Source of the DNA: Hofstenia miamia
Taxonomy: Eukaryota; Xenacoelomorpha; Acoela
NCBI GenBank assembly: GCA_004352715.1
Contig: SCFE01000002.1
Span: forward strand, 5,767,831-5,831,830
Reading direction: 5' to 3'
DNA length: 64,000 bases
Shown here piece by piece: positions 35,322-47,710 of the stretch (within the stretch, counting starts at the first letter, position 1; each line of letters opens with the position of its first letter). The notes beneath the pieces are model-generated. The model searched no databases. It had not been told where the DNA came from and saw only the letters and a program-made list of their open reading frames with translations. The translations under genes and the position numbers were made by a program.

Positions 35322-37894
35322 CTACAAAACAACAATAATTATTTACAAACATACAGGTGATAAATAAACGTTCATTTGATGAACAGAATTTTGTTATCAA
35401 AACTTCTGCTCGCCGTTAATTGGGTGTTGATCAGATATATTTCCATTTATTAACTATGTACATTTTAGAAAACAATCATTTAAAATATAAATCTGAAAAT
35501 TTTAATCCAAATTATCCACAAAAAAACTATGTGTGATAAATTTTTCAACATCTACAGTATGAATATTAATAAAAATTTGTTTAAATATGTACAGCAAGGC
35601 TACTTTGATGTACAGTTTGCTTATTTTGGAAAAATAACTGATTTAATGTAGACCGCTTTTTCTGTATGTTTTTATGTGCAGACGTTATTTATAATCTCTA
35701 ATTTTTTTATTAGATGACTCTACATTTGGTAGTTTACGTAATCCTCATTTTTTGATTGCCTCAGAGCAAACTATCTGGGTATTTACGTCAAAATAATTTT
35801 TGATTTAACTGAATAAAATCAATGTTGAAAACCTGACGGGAAATATTCCGCCAGTTCATGTGATAAGTGGTCTAAAAGCTAAATCACCCCATTGATTATG
35901 CGCAGATAGAAACAACCCATAGGAAGTGGGACAGGTCGACCTGCAGATTCAGTCGGGTTGGGTGGAGAGTTTTTACTGATCGGTTCTACATATGAAAAAA
36001 CCGGTATGGGCATGCAATTTCGAGCTTTATTGGCTGCATATGGTAAGTGTAGCAAAATGATAATAAAAATCACTCTATCCTACTTACTCAAATGAGCCTT
36101 TATTTGTGGATTAAAAACTTTTCACTGTTTAACATTCAATTGTTAGTTTAATAAAGATTGCTAATTATTTATTTGGCCAAAACGGTTGTAATGCCTCGAA
36201 TTTAGAAATATAGCATACGGGTCGGTTCTAGAAAATTCTGCTAACTAACAATCACCACAGTGGGAATGTGGTGAAATTTTGGTTTATGGGGGTTCCTGTG
36301 GGGATTTGTGGGGCAAGAATTTTTGTAACTAGCCTAATTAATGACAGTATAAGTATAAGTTAAAAATGTCAATAATGGCCGATAATGGAAATAATAATTG
36401 TCCATGAATGGCCATGAATCCTTGTTGCTTAGAATGAACTTATTATATACGGTTAAGTCGATGTACAGAAAATATATTTTTGATTGAGATAAAACGATGG
36501 TATTAGTGTCAATGATTTACAATGAATTAGTAAAATATTTAAGATATCTAAAAATGTATTAGTATCAAATTTCAAACTATTAAAACTGCTTTACTGAGTA
36601 TAACTATGGTGATGGATAGTAATTTTTAAAATTGTAATATAATTTTATTTATGCTAATACATATTTGAATATACATAAAATCTTCAGTGTCTACACATCC
36701 TTTTTATTGATATATTTGACAGTTTTGTAAAAAAATTTGCAGTGCAAATTAGTGGAATTTGCGGTGTGGATTTGTAGACATATCTTGTGGTGTGGTGTGG
36801 GTTTCTGGGTTGAATTTAGATAATATTTTTATTCAAATTTATTTAGGAAAATTGAGCTCAGGTTTGGATGTGTTTGGGGATTTGATTTGGTCTAAAATAA
36901 TCGCACATTTTCAATTCTACTTGCATCCCAACCTTGAACATCTCAGTAGTTATTAGGACATCGGTGTCAAATCAGTGAATGTCGATATGTACGATATAAT
37001 CCCAGCTGTAAATTGGCTCCCTACAATAATAGTAATCCTCATGTGTATTTTTCAATATAAACTAATTTAAGGGTGATCTAATCGGTTACTTGATTCTTTT
37101 CCATGCCAATTTCAATAGAAAATTAACATGGGAAACTTAAGAGAAACGAGAACCGAACTAATTCCCAAGGGAATCTGGAAACAAATTATAACAGGTAGTT
37201 TCTTTTGACAATAAAATAGAATGCCAAACAAATAGACATTATCAAGCATGAAATTTCAATATTTCAACAATACGCAAAGCAGAAACTTATTCAGCCAGTA
37301 ATTAAGCGGTGTTAAATGCAAGTTCAAAGTGAATTTCAATCGCTCATGAGTCAATACAATCAATAATGTTTTGATTGTCACATTATTCTAATTTTGGAGT
37401 TTTAGTCAATAATAGTCTACAATATTTGACAATATGAATAAAGATCCACCAATTCTTATTGACCTATGGCATAGAAGTGGTCATTAAGTCCTATAGAGAA
37501 ATGAAATGAAACCACAATAGTATAATAATTTCTAATATTCTCTACACTAATATTCTCTTCAAAAAATTTAAAAACATTTCCAACTATTTCCCATATAGTA
37601 AGCAAGGGTTAGACTTTCTTTTGCATTAAGTAATTCTTTGAATAAATATAGGAATAAGTCATATTAAAGGAATAACTTGTGCCATGTGATCCCAATATTA
37701 AATCCTAAAAGCACCCTTTTGTGAATATGTACATATATATGTAAATGCAAATTTCGATTAAATTATACAAAATACTGTAGGAAGCAAGGACTTATTTCGT
37801 TTTAATTAACCCTATTCTTCATATTATTTATTGAAAGTACAATAACTAGATTAGTTTTAAATTTTACATATATTTTCACTAAGCCTAACCCTAA

Positions 37895-38030
37895 TGGATG
37901 GTTTTCCCAAATATTTTTAAACGCTAATAATTCACAAACTAATGAAGATATTTAAAATCTAAAAACACTATAAGATAGAGAATTGTCTTCTTTTTATTTT
38001 GGAATGTTTTCTTGCGACCTGGTGCTATGC
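37895..38030. repeat. Short dispersed repeat, copy 2
   Basis: AAACGCTAATAATTCACAAACTAATGAAGAT...AAATCTAAAAAC matches the copies at 18860-19000 and 44250-44370 in order and spacing, with scattered mismatches. Confidence 0.55.
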
Positions 38031-38683
38031 CGTCTAGACGCGCTTGTACGGTATTCACACAGTTGTTCTTCAGAAAACAAAATATTTCAGTGTAGTTGTT
38101 CCCATTAGACCGTCTGATTATGTGAACAATAGGTACAGAAAAAATTTGAAAAAATTCTTATTTACATGTACTTTAGGCACAAGAATAAGTTTTAACACAA
38201 ATCTTTATCATTGCACGAGCGCGCAAACCACATAGGGGCGTGCTTGCAAAAGGCTTTCAATATTTATTAACAGGTTTTGATATAATTTTTCAAAATGTAG
38301 ATATTCTATTTACTTAAATATAACGCTATTATAATAGGGTTGAAAAGATTAAATATTTTATTTGGAGAGTTTTTGACAGGAAATATGCACATCATGAAGT
38401 ATTGCATACTATGCTTGAGCATTTTAATCCGTCCGATGCGGATTTGGAAACAAAAATTGTGCGGATAAGATTTCTTGCAACTTGCGAATGCAGATTAGAT
38501 GCTGATTGGAAACTGTCAATCTAAGTTCATTTTTTATTAATGATAATTTGAAAGAGGGCTTTGTTATCTTAAAGATTCAACAAAAAAGAAATTTTAACAT
38601 TTTTTCCATGGGAATATCATGCATATGTTGAGGTTCAAATATATATAATATACTTGTTTAGTTTGTTAACTGAATTCTGAAAA

Positions 38684-39136
38684 AAATTTTCAATGCAAAT
38701 TTTAACTAGTGTTAAAATGTATACTCTCAAAATAGGTTTGTAAATATCCAAGGTTGAAGTAACAACTGAAAATATTGAATCTGAATGTAAACTTTAGCTA
38801 AGCAATTCTTCATGCTATTGCTTACTAAAGTGATTCCACTCGTGTAAGACGTTATGAGATAAGAGATCAGCATAGATTGAGAGTTAGGGCAAAACCCACN
38901 NNNNNNNNNNNNNNNNNNNNAAATTTTCAATGCAAATTTTAACTAGTGTTAAAATGTATACTCTCAAAATAGGTTTGTAAATATCCAAGGTTGAAGTAAC
39001 AACTGAAAATATTGAATCTGAATGTAAACTTTAGCTAAGCAATTCTTCATGCTATTGCTTACTAAAGTGATTCCACTCGTGTAAGACGTTATGAGATAAG
39101 AGATCAGCATAGATTGAGAGTTAGGGCAAAACCCAC
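38684..39136. repeat. Perfect 216 bp duplication around a 21-N gap (assembly artefact)
   Basis: Bases 38684-38899 and 38921-39136 are identical by eye over 216 bp and are separated only by 21 Ns. This is the expected result of two contig ends that overlap but were not merged. Confidence 0.9.
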
Positions 39137-40683
39137 CCTTGCTTATTTAAATAACGCAAATTTCAGAATATTTATTTGATCCTTGTCGGAAAGCTCTTTT
39201 TCAAATTTTCGGTTTGCTTGTCAAATATTGGGTATATTAGATATTTATATTAAAAACTACAGACGTTATTGAAAAAGTTAATTTGAGTCTTGGAACATTA
39301 TAAATGTCTAATGTAAAATTTTAAAACTAAAAAATTTAAATTTTATATTTTAAAAGATTGTTTATAACTTCTATAGTATTCACTGCATGCGTTAATATTC
39401 GTATACTATTGCGTAACATTCAAGAGAGTTTTTTTAAATTTCTACGATTTCTGCAATAATTCGCAAAATTCCGGTAGTCTCTGAAATTCAATAATGAAAT
39501 TTGCTTTACTCGTGATGCTGTGGTACCAAATTCATTTATTCGTCATCGTTGAAGACGTTTGTATTCCACTGAATTTTTGTCCTGTAATGTATTAAAATTT
39601 TTGAAGCTATGGAATCATTATAAATTATCACTCCATTTAGTTCTAGTATCCCTTATTTCTGAGAAAAATGTTGCCACTATCATTGAATTTTATAATAGGA
39701 TCAAGTAATTTTTTCATTGATTTAAGGTCATCTAAAAGTTCAAAGAATAACTGTTTTCTAAGTAGTTTATTAGAAGTTTGAATTGCTTGCTCTTTAATCA
39801 GACAAAAATCTGAGCAGAAAATATACTCGCATATGTCCAGAAAAACTGTGTTTTTGAGAAAATTTAGTTTGCTCTAAAATAATTCGCGCATATAAAAATA
39901 GTTTGGATTAAGGGTTCTCAAGGGACCGTCTTTACGTTATGTGCGTGGTTGCTCAAGGAGATTGATTTTGTTGGGTGATTTCAAGAGAAAATTTTCCTCC
40001 TCCATGCGGCCTGCCTAATTTCGAATCCTGTAGTAATAGCCTCGACATTTGAAAAGAAAAAGCTAATTAATAATTTATTAAATTATGTTGCTTATAGATA
40101 ATGTCATTCATTGAGAGACAACTTTAGACTAACTATGGTTTAGGCATCCACTGAAAAATTCTGACAGCTCATGCATTCAATGTGACATTTTAAGTTTAGT
40201 GGGGAAGGTTTAAATAGCTTTAATACTTTTAAAACTATTGATATTATTATTTTGATGACCTAATTCATTCCTTTGACTTGTTATGCAAATATTTATATAA
40301 ATACATACAGGCCATCCCAAACGTTTTCCCCACGTACCATATAACAAAAATATAAATATCTTAATACAAACTAATTAATTTTAACATAAGATTTTATTTG
40401 ATTATTGTAATGTTTTAATTATTTTTAAATATTTGCAGCGTTACTATTTTAAATAAAATAGTGATTTAACTATAAGAATAAAGATAAATAACAATCATAT
40501 TTGTAGTTATTTGAAATCATGAATATTGTGTAGTTTATTATTAAATCAAGGTTTAAAACAACCTTTAAGCTGATCAATATTATAAATCTATCTTGTAATT
40601 GCTGGTCCACACAAATCCTATGAAGATGACAAATCATAAAATTTTGGATGCATGAAAAAAATGGGAAATACATAGAAGGAAAC

Positions 40684-40907
40684 CTGTTGCATTAGACGCA
40701 TGTTTTCGTTCTTTTGTGTTTGCAATCTTTCAATGAAGGTTTCGATCTCTTTCGACAAATTCTGCTTTTCTTGTAAAATTGTGCTAATGCGATCTTCTCT
40801 CTGCTGCTCCAGAGTAATGAGATCGTTGTTGAGGTGTGTGATTTTATCATTTAGTATCTTTTCTTTTTCATGCCACTCTTTCTCCCTTTCTTTTAAAGAG
40901 GATTGTG
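40684..40907 (-). CDS. Coiled-coil gene: coiled-coil exon
   Basis: Acceptor TCAATTTTAG, donor CAG|GTTTCC, 224 bp. Two leftover bases (CA) complete the G left by the next exon upstream; ends in phase 0. Peptide QSSLKEREKEWHEKEKILND to ERLQTQKNENMRLMQQ, a continuous heptad pattern. Confidence 0.88.
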
Positions 40908-41712
40908 CTAAAATTGAAGTGGTCATTTTCTACTCTATTGATTGATGAATCCCAAAAGTGTAAAAAAAATTAATAATAGCAATTTTGTGAATAACAATTT
41001 TTAGCTTTTAATTATTAAGTTTTCATCTCACACATATCTCATTGTATATCCAAACGTGTAGCAAGTGGAAAACATGGATTTCGCTTTGTCTTTGTAATTT
41101 ATTTGTAGTTGAATTTCACTGGTGTCGTTAAGTTTTGAACAAATATTAATAATAGTTTTCATTACATGTACATCTATAATGCCAACCACATTAGGTAAGA
41201 CCCACGTACGGGTATTTTAATAATACTAAGTGCAATAAACAAAATCTTATGTAAGCTGCACGTGAATTTGAAACCAACAAGTAGAATTACACATTTGTGT
41301 TCTGTTTAAAGAGAAAAATGCTGCATTCAAGAACAGCTTAACATAAATAGGAGGTCATAACAATAAATTAAAATTTGCAAAACTGAATTTGGAAATTTTT
41401 TGAGCTAACTTGTTAAAGAAGAATAGATATGGAACAGTTCTTTTTCATTGTATATTTCATTTTTATGTTATGAAAATAAAAATTCTAAAAAATCAAAATT
41501 ACGGTTTACCACGAAAGTATCTGATGTTATTGAAATGTACAAGAGATTATTTTTTATAATCGTTGGCAGATCTTATGTTAAAATAAACTTCAAGAGTGTT
41601 GATATGATTATTTGCTTTTAAATAATTTTCAATTTATCTATGATGTAGATAAATAAATTATCGATTAATTATTCATTATTATTACTGTAATTGCATAATT
41701 GCGGTAATTTAC
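40908..41712 (-). other. Intron of the coiled-coil gene
   Basis: No exon, repeat or element identified; AT-rich. Confidence 0.5.
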
Positions 41713-41993
41713 CTAATTGCAAATTCTTAAGCTCCATGCGCAGTTCTGCTTCCTTGTTCCTAAATCGTTCATGCGCATTACATTCTTCCATCATCCAATC
41801 TCTGAACTTTACTGCTAAGTCACCTCCAGTTCCTTCAGCAAGTTTAGAGCGCATTTCAGCAATTTCTGCTTGACATTCACTGAGCTCGTGAATATGTGAC
41901 TCTTTCTCTAGTTGCAGACGTTCTTCAAATTCCCGTACTTTTTTCATAACTTCTTGTTCTTTAACCTCGCTAAATGATGCAGCTTCTTCAACT
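41713..41993 (-). CDS. Coiled-coil gene: coiled-coil exon
   Basis: Acceptor TTGTTTTTAG, donor TTAG|GTAAAT, 281 bp, one leftover base in and phase 1 out. Peptide VEEAASFSEVKEQEVMKKVR, then FEERLQLEKESHIHELSECQ, then a break (AEGTGGDLAVKFRDW), then ELRMELKNLQL. The glycine-containing break separates two coiled-coil blocks. Confidence 0.9.
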
Positions 41994-42471
41994 CTAAAAA
42001 CAAGATTTGTTAGCATACAACAACATTTTTCAAGCAATTACCTAGTTTCACTCAATTGATACAGTAAATTGAAAAAAAATCGGTATTAATTTTTAATAAT
42101 ATTGTATTTCTCACTATACTAAAAAATTAAGGCTGCGTCATGACAGGGTAATCTGTGCTGGTTAAGATAAATCTGATTTGGTTTTTGCAAAATTTATTAA
42201 ATCCAAACGAAAAAATGTGTTTTTTGTAGCAAGTTTTTAATACAAACTTAACACAAATTTAAGTGATTATTGAATTTTGATTATCGTTTATATTAAAATT
42301 TTAGAAAAATTGTAAAATTTTAAGAACATAGAGGGTACTTTTAAAGTGAATATCATCGGTTTCTCACCAAATTTGTTATGTCATTACAGTCAACTTAGTA
42401 CAAAAGTTAAAAATGTCGTATGGTCTGTAATATAATTTGCTCTTTGTCCATAGCATAAAATTGATAGTTAC

Positions 42472-42522
42472 TTCTGCTCCTGCTCGTAGGCTTCATCGAT
42501 TTTTCTGATCAGATAAGGAACA
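42472..42522 (-). CDS. Coiled-coil gene: 51 bp exon
   Basis: A very short exon between TTTTACAG and AA|GTAACT. One leftover base in and two out; it fits the phases of both neighbours (CG+T and AA+A). Peptide VPYLIRKIDEAYEQEQK. As 51 is a multiple of three, the exon could also be skipped, since CG+A on the exon at 41993 also gives Arg. Too short for ordinary gene finding. Confidence 0.75.
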
Positions 42523-42697
42523 CTGTAAAATTATTTTTTAGCCTATAAGATTCAGAATTAATCGTAAATTGAAAAATCATTTATTATAATTTAATTATTT
42601 CTAAAAACATAATTTGTACAAGGACTAAATTGTTTACAAATAAATACTAATTCATTAATATAATCGATGATAAAATAACAAAACTAAATATTCTTAC

Positions 42698-42954
42698 CGT
42701 GATTTAAGCTCTCTTCGCAGTTTCTCATTAGCCATCCGCTGTTGTTCAATTTGGCTTTCTAGAGCAGACACTAATTCTCTAGATTCCATGTATGATTTAT
42801 CAAGAATATCAAATCTTCTGTTCTTGTTTGCTTCTTTGGAATCAGATGAGTTCATCTGCGCTTCAAGAGTTTTTTCCAACTCCAAACGAAGTTTGTTTTG
42901 CATCATTTCAGATAATCGCAGTTTAGATGTCAATTTTTCAATGTCGTCGGTGTA
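42698..42954 (-). CDS. Coiled-coil gene: coiled-coil exon
   Basis: Acceptor TTCTATTTAG, donor CG|GTAAGA, 257 bp, phase 0 in and 2 out. Peptide starts YTDDIEKLTSKLRLSEMMQN and ends ALESQIEQQRMANEKLRREL KS, heptad-like throughout except for a NSSDSKEANKN insert. Confidence 0.92.
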
Positions 42955-43833
42955 CTAAATAGAAAATCATAAAGCATTGCCATATATGTTTCTTTTGAGG
43001 CATTTTTAGATCAAATCAGCGAATTTCCGTATGTGTGTGTTCATCATCCAAAGTGAAAACATTTGAAAGTGTATATGAATTATTTTCAAAATAAGTTTTT
43101 TTAAACTAATGCATAAGAATACTAGGAATTATATTTTCTTGCATTAATTTTCAAGTATTGAAATGAAATAATCCTTGTTGCAGTGATAAAACAGAAAATG
43201 ACCTTTTTAGGTAATAATAATAATTTGCGAAAAAAACTAATAGTTGTAGGCTATAACTTACTTTGGTTTCCTAAATTTTTGAAGATGTCTCGAATAGTGT
43301 TAACACAAATTTCTAAATTCTTAATATATTTTTGCTTATGGTTTCGAAAGAAATACTGGATGTATCTTTTCTGTACAAACTAACGCATTAATTTGTGAGT
43401 ATTGAAAAACCTATTGTTTTCAATTTTAATTCAGTCTGACCTTCCATTAGAACTTTTTTGAAAACTTGCCTGTTTTTAGATCATCTACCACCTGTTTAAT
43501 TAAATTTTTTATAATTTCTAAGAATTTTCAACGAACTATAATGGCATCATCATCACGACTTGGAATTGGGATTTTGTATGTTCAACGTTTATTCATTATT
43601 ATATTTTGCTTCATTGTCCTACAACACATAATATTTGTACTACGACCTAATCATTACTGTTTGATTCTAAACTGAATTCAATTTTTTGAGAAATTATGAA
43701 AAAACGATTTCCTAGCAATATGTGTAGAAACGTTTGTGGGATGATTGTTTGAAAATCTGGAAATGGAACAGTTGATACAAACTATAGTAAGTTGAAAGGA
43801 TATCTTTTAAATGTTTATATTTTATAAACTTGC

Positions 43834-44046
43834 CTTATTGACCTCTCTGTTGTATTCTTCTCGAATGTTTTCAGTTCTCGCATTGAGATTTTCCCTTTCT
43901 TTCATCCACTGCATTTTTTCAGCTCGAAATGATGCATTGCTATCGGATCTTTCACGGAGAACTTTTACAAGCTGCAATTGTATTTGCTCCTTTTCGTTTT
44001 CTGCCAGATCCTTTGCCCTCTTCTGATTTGCAATGTCTTCACTGAG
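43834..44046 (-). CDS. Coiled-coil gene: coiled-coil exon with GC donor
   Basis: Acceptor AATATTTAG, 213 bp, phase 0-0, 71 codons (LSEDIANQKRAKDLAENEKE to ENIREEYNREVNK). The frame ends at AAG|GCAAGT, a non-canonical GC splice donor with otherwise perfect consensus. No in-phase GT donor was found beside it, and the phase fits the next exon. Confidence 0.88.
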
Positions 44047-44249
44047 CTAAATATTAATTCATTAATTATTAATAATTTTTCAGCAAGTAAAATTTAATTT
44101 CTACACTATTGTATTAAAAGCAAACTACGCCTCTATTACATGTTCTTAGGCAAATAGTAGAACCAAATGTGGCGCAGAAAATGGTATCAGAACTAGTTTC
44201 GCTAATCTTAAACAACTTGAGAATTTTTGAAAATTTCCTATCATCTCGA

Positions 44250-44370
44250 CAACTTCCTTAAACGCTTATAACTCTAAAATTAATGAAGATATCTGCAATC
44301 TGAAACTACCACCAGATAGAGGAGTGTGTCATCTACGATCTAGCACTCTCCGATTGATCTTGACCGAGCG
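44250..44370. repeat. Short dispersed repeat, copy 3
   Basis: AAACGCTTATAACTCTAAAATTAATGAAGATATCTGCAATCTGAAA matches the copies at 18860 and 37895 in layout. The sequence that follows (CTACGATCTAGCACTCTCC) is GC-richer. Confidence 0.5.
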
Positions 44371-44504
44371 GAATTTTGGAGGTAGCAGGGCCGGAGAGGC
44401 AAAGGTGTCCATCAACATTCGATTTGAAGAGAATTCAAGTATTTTTGAAAGTTAGAATTTTCAATGAAAATTATTTAATCTTCAATTACTTATAGATTTT
44501 CCAT

Positions 44505-44884
44505 TAGAGAATGACATCGGCTACCCGATAAACCCCACCTCATTTCGGGTTTCGGATTGGGTCTGGTTCGGGTATATCAAATTGTCGGGTCGGGTTTGAG
44601 TACAAAGATTAGATCTAAGACTTAAAAATTACTGATGTTAATTATCGCTTGATTTCAGAAAGATCCACGACGTTAATTAATAGCAATGAATTGCTGATTC
44701 CGCCATCAGAAAATGATTGAAGTTAATGATCATTTGATTGGACCTAGATCCAAAACGTCAAATCAAAGTCAACATTTCGGGTCTGGTTCGGGGATTAAAT
44801 TTTCGTGTTGGGTCAGGTTCGGGTAGTATATATTCTAATCGGGTCAGGCTCATGTCCATGTTTACCTCATATTGTCACTCTCTA
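44505..44884. mobile_element. CGGGT-rich MITE, copy 2
   Basis: Ends TAGAGAATGACA and TGTCACTCTCTA, interior full of TTCGGGT/CGGGTCGGGT/GGGTCAGG words. It is 380 bp, longer than copy 1 (299 bp), and oppositely oriented. The outer words (TCATATTGTCACTCTCTA and GACATCGG..CCCGA) match copy 1. It lies in the intron between two coiled-coil exons. Confidence 0.75.
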
Positions 44885-45017
44885 GTGTCCATACCTCATG
44901 ATTTCCAAATTTCTTATGAGCTTGGAGAATGTTTCATATAAATATGCAAGAACGGTTTGTCAGTTTAAATGAACACCAGGCTGTTTAACGCTAAGATATT
45001 AACATTCACCAACTTAC

Positions 45018-45209
45018 TTGTTCTACTCGACATTGTAATTCTTCTGTTTGAGAACGATACATGCTAACATCAATTTCTAGTTTCGAAATATCAAATTGTA
45101 ATCGCTTTGTATGGTGTTCAAAGTCCTCAGTAGACCAGTCTTTGTTAGGAGATGTTGGAGTATCTTCTAATGATAATGCTCTTGGAATCATTAAAGGTTT
45201 TGAGCGATG
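45018..45209 (-). CDS. Coiled-coil gene: linker and coiled-coil exon
   Basis: Acceptor TTTCATTTTAG, donor CAA|GTAAGT, 192 bp, phase 0-0, 64 codons. Begins with an SP/TP-rich linker (HRSKPLMIPRALSLEDTPTS, then PNKDWSTEDFEHH) and passes into coiled coil (KRLQFDISKLEIDVSMYRSQ). Confidence 0.92.
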
Positions 45210-45235
45210 CTAAAATGAAAAAATTGAAAACCCAT

Positions 45236-45271
<36 letters not shown>

Positions 45272-45439
45272 NNNNNNNNNNNNNNNNNNNNNNNNNNNNN
45301 NNNNNNNNNNNNNNNNNNNNNNNNNNNNNNNNNNNNNNNNNNNNNNNNNNNNNNNNNNNNNNNNNNNNNNNNNNNNNNNNNNNNNNNNNNNNNNNNNNNN
45401 NNNNNNNNNNNNNNNNNNNNNNNNNNNNNNNNNNNNNNN
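45272..45439. other. Assembly gap, 168 N, inside an AT microsatellite
   Basis: Both flanks are pure AT repeats (45240-45271 and 45440-45463), so the gap is an unresolved microsatellite. Confidence 0.98.
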
Positions 45440-46131
45440 ATATATATATATATATATATATATGTCGCTATGCACAATTTGTGATAGTTATACATGTCGC
45501 TAACTACTCCAGCTAATAATTTTACTTTAAAAAATGTATTGACTATAACGCCCACCGTGGTGTCAATTAATATACGAACTATTTTCAGAAGCACTCTTAA
45601 TGTAATATAATTAATTAACAATTTAATTGTTGATACAGCTTAAAGCTGGCAAACTATGACTATATTAAACAGACATAAATAGAATTTTAATAAATATTGC
45701 AATTCATAAACATCCTTAGTCAAACAGCAATTTTTTTACAGAATTACAGTCAATTTTTCTCATATGTCGCTATGTACGCCTGCCGCATTTCGAAAAAACA
45801 AAATGGCAGGGACTAAATAGTAAGAAATGACCATAATCTTTAGACTTGTGGGGCTAATCATTAAAAACAGCAGAAGTAAGTTTGCTTAAAATCATTACAT
45901 AAACTCATATAAGACAATTTATGCTAAAACAACAAAACAGAAAATTAATGTTTTGAAAATAACGCATTTTATAAATTATCATCATTTTTTCAGTTTTGTT
46001 AATGGATAGTTGTGATTATTGGATTTTTTTGTTTAGGTGATTGGTAATCCACTTCTCTTAGTATATCGTGGTGTGCATCAAATATTTTCCAGTTTTTAGT
46101 TGTAATAATTTTTAAAAATCTATTGCTGATT

Positions 46132-47160
46132 ATAACCAAGCTCATTGATGATTCCCTTTGGCATAGAATGCAGATTGATTCTTTTGCTGATTTTTTTGAA
46201 CACAAAAATGGGTTTTTTCACAACTCTTCAAGCTTTATACTAAGGGGCCACTAAAAGATTTTGATCCTGTTGTTCTTCTATCAAAATGCTTCAAAATGTA
46301 GCGAACAGGGAGTTTATTTGTATGGATCATACATATGCTTCAATGTAGTGATTCTTCAATGATGTCAAAAATTTCTTTATAGGTATTTATACTATCAAAT
46401 CCACACTTTGATCTATACCGCTTTCTCGGAGAAAGCACACAATGTTATTAGCTATATCATGTGTTTTACCCGACATGTGGTAATGAGTGCGTTAGATAAA
46501 CATGTCCTATTTCAATTTCACTGATCAAGACATAGTGTTCTTCCACCATAGAATTTTCCTTAACATTGGCTCTATGTTTTTCCATCAAAGTATATGCTGC
46601 TAATATTATCTTCGTATTTTTCTTTACTTTTATTAGTTGCTTTCTTATTTTGGTTTTATTTTTTTATCGATAAACAAATTAAAATCCTCCTTGGTAATTA
46701 CTCCATAGTCAAACAAAACAGCTGAAGTAATAGCGGTTGGTCTGAAAGATGTACCATACCTGTCTGCTTCCATTGTTACAGGAGGTAGGCTAAGTCTCAA
46801 TTGTTTTATGGTGAAGAATGTTTCAGATTTAATCCCACATCACCATCATTATCTGATGAAGCATCACAATTACCTTCAAGATTAGAAATACTTTCTGATT
46901 GCATTGACTCAGCAATCATAGATCTTTGTCTTATGGAGCCAATTAAACGCATAGTTTTCCTCAATTATTTTCTTTTAAAAGACTTGTGATGCCTTCTTAT
47001 CCACTTGTCCTATGACCATAATGCGGTTTGAGCATTGGTCTTTAAGAAATGACAATTCTTCTTTAGGTATCTTCAAATCTCTGGGCATGTGCAAGCTGTC
47101 TCATAGCTGACGTCGTCTTGGGGAAAAAATGCATATTTGCAGGTACGGATATCGAATAAT
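46132..47160 (-). pseudogene. Decayed member of an orphan repeat-protein family (family 2)
   Basis: Read on the minus strand from right to left: a Cys-containing ICIFSP piece and PKEELSFLKDQCSNRIMVIG (47.0-47.15 kb); SISNLEGNCDASSD (46.9 kb); MEADRYGTSFRPTAITSAVL then DYGVITKEDFNLFIDKK (46.65-46.77 kb); EEHYVLISEIEIGHVYL and KTHDIANNIVCFLRESGID (46.4-46.55 kb); then KLPVRYILKHFDRRTTGSKS and FSGPL (46.23-46.3 kb). I recognise this order from many uncharacterised, repeat-like predicted proteins in invertebrates. Function unknown. Frames shift several times. It lies in an intron in the gene's orientation. Confidence 0.6.
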
Positions 47161-47710
47161 TGTTCCAGAGTTTGCAATAGATTTTGCACTGCTTCAGTAC
47201 TACTCTTTAATCTATTTAGTTCTCTTGCCTAATCAACATATCTCTTTACTCTTTACAGTTGTATAAACTGATTTTTCAGGTTGTAAAGAGAATTAAAATT
47301 TGCAGTATTGTGATTAATAATGTCAAAGTGCTGTGATGATTTATTTTCTTTTAAACAAAAATAGAATCTTCTCACATTTCTATTAGTTGGAGAGGTTCCT
47401 TGGGATTATTCAGGTTTTGGAAGCTCAAAGGTCTCCACACACATGATTTATTCTGCATAAAATTTGTGCATAATATGTGAAAATTGAACTGTAAACAACA
47501 CCGTCAACAAAATGGCGTTTTACGTTAACATGACCGTAAAGCAATTGCTTAACTTGCACTCGGAATAAATACACGAATAAATGTTAATGGGGAAGTTTAC
47601 TTTTCTGCAATTTTGAAATATTAAATTTGAACTACATTGTTATTGAATTTATGCATATTTATTTGTAAGTGGGATAAATTTATCCCAATAGTTTTTGATA
47701 TCTAATTTTA

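Larger units (their letters stand above)
35322..40683 (-). other. Large intron with no exon seen
   Basis: About 5.4 kb. A T/G-rich strip at 36230-36330 and 36740-36900 (repeated GTGG words), a dispersed short repeat at 37895-38030 and the artefactual duplication at 38684-39136 lie here. Nothing else is supportable. Confidence 0.5.

Noticed and set aside
43466-43675. Small plus-strand frames opposite the coiled-coil gene (43466-43675, 43811-44026, 40700-40945, 41691-41873)
   Set aside because: Shadows of minus-strand exons or intron sequence without splice context.
46801-46989. 62-codon plus-strand frame repeated at 59498-59686
   Set aside because: Reverse strand of the orphan family 2 coding remnant.
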